Below, piece after piece: positions 63,894-64,000 of a stretch of DNA of 64,000 nt. Position 1 is the first letter of the stretch; the number at the start of each line of letters is the position of its first letter. Under the pieces are notes generated by a model. It was not told the DNA's origin. It saw only the letters and a program-made list of their open reading frames with translations, and ran no database searches. The position numbers and the translations under genes were made by a program. The DNA is taken from positions 186,001 to 250,000 of the forward strand of contig CANLXH010000001.1 in NCBI GenBank assembly GCA_947495075.1, in the 5' to 3' direction. Source of the DNA: an uncultured Croceitalea sp. GTDB lineage: Bacteria; Bacteroidota; Bacteroidia; Flavobacteriales; Flavobacteriaceae.

Positions 63894-64000
63894 TACTCCA
63901 AATCCTTTTTAATCATTTCGGTAAGTTCTTCTAGATTTTTATAGAGTACAAACTCTCCATTCTTAATATAGGATATAAGACCGGTTTCTTCACTAACTAC
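63893..64000 (-). CDS. Diadenylate cyclase, C-terminal end (partial)
   Basis: The minus strand from the right edge reads VVSEETGLISYIKNGEF and then a helical tail ending KKDLE and TAA. The VVSEETG motif is the conserved C-terminal signature of the DAC domain in CdaA/DacA-type cyclases, which make c-di-AMP. Only 35 residues are inside the window, so the call is by motif. It overlaps DUF3667 by one base. Confidence 0.75.
   Translation of the reverse strand, partial: VVSEETGLISYIKNGEFVLYKNLEELTEMIKKDLE

Overview
The window looks like chromosome of a member of the Flavobacteriaceae (Bacteroidota). The support is AT-rich DNA with Bacteroidetes-type promoters (a TAnnTTTG -7 box, sometimes with TTG about 19-20 bases upstream), a tmRNA tag ending YALAA, a fused SecDF, proteins with the type IX secretion (T9SS) type B sorting domain, OmpA/FadL/TonB-receptor-like barrels, and many DUF families typical of the group (DUF2911, DUF3667, DUF4293, DUF6588, DUF6503). 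No species call is possible from the sequence alone.

Left end (1-2450): the end of a cysteine-rich small protein, an endonuclease/exonuclease/phosphatase-family protein and a Bacteroidetes-type tyrosine integrase. The integrase lies just beyond the 3' end of the tmRNA gene ssrA (2452-2847). This is the usual geometry of an integrative element inserted into the 3' end of ssrA. The rest of the element would lie left of the window.

3.0-7.8 kb: a saccharopine/alanine dehydrogenase-like gene, then a tight three-gene set: a sterol-desaturase-type di-iron hydroxylase, a ketoacyl-ACP synthase III fused to a heme-oxygenase-like (probable di-iron) C-terminal domain, and an unrecognised partner protein. 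Its GC content is higher by hand count than its surroundings. I regard it as the best candidate in the window for an undescribed pathway, probably one that makes and oxidises an unusual acyl product.

7.8-17.8 kb: a PHP phosphodiesterase; a creD / winged-helix regulator / membrane-protein module with two near-identical palindromes placed like operators; kdsA; two paralogous small exported proteins; typA; polyphosphate glucokinase; and ftsE. 17.9-27.5 kb: an envelope region with a 1007-residue TPR protein coupled to an outer-membrane barrel, two OmpA-family paralogues, and a YtcJ-type amidohydrolase. It is followed by a frameshifted small membrane-protein gene and a REP-like palindrome.

27.5-45 kb: DUF2911, asnB, gyrB, a DUF6588-like protein, mdh and secDF, then a long minus-strand run (HEAT-repeat protein, TfoX-like protein, ModF-like ABC protein, GNAT acetyltransferase, DUF192 lipoprotein, lgt, yidD, cysS, folE). 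A seven-copy heptanucleotide repeat forms the lgt/DUF192 junction. 45-64 kb: two tandem T9SS type B proteins, a FadL-like porin, a very low-complexity Gly/Trp- and Ser/Arg-rich lipoprotein, proS, two identical tRNA-Glu genes, rpsT, two paralogous multi-pass membrane proteins with a lipoprotein, rho, DUF4293, three minus-strand genes (DUF6503, PqqB-like hydrolase, YfcE-like phosphoesterase), truA with a TTG start, an MsbA-like exporter, DUF3667, and the end of a diadenylate cyclase gene at the right edge.
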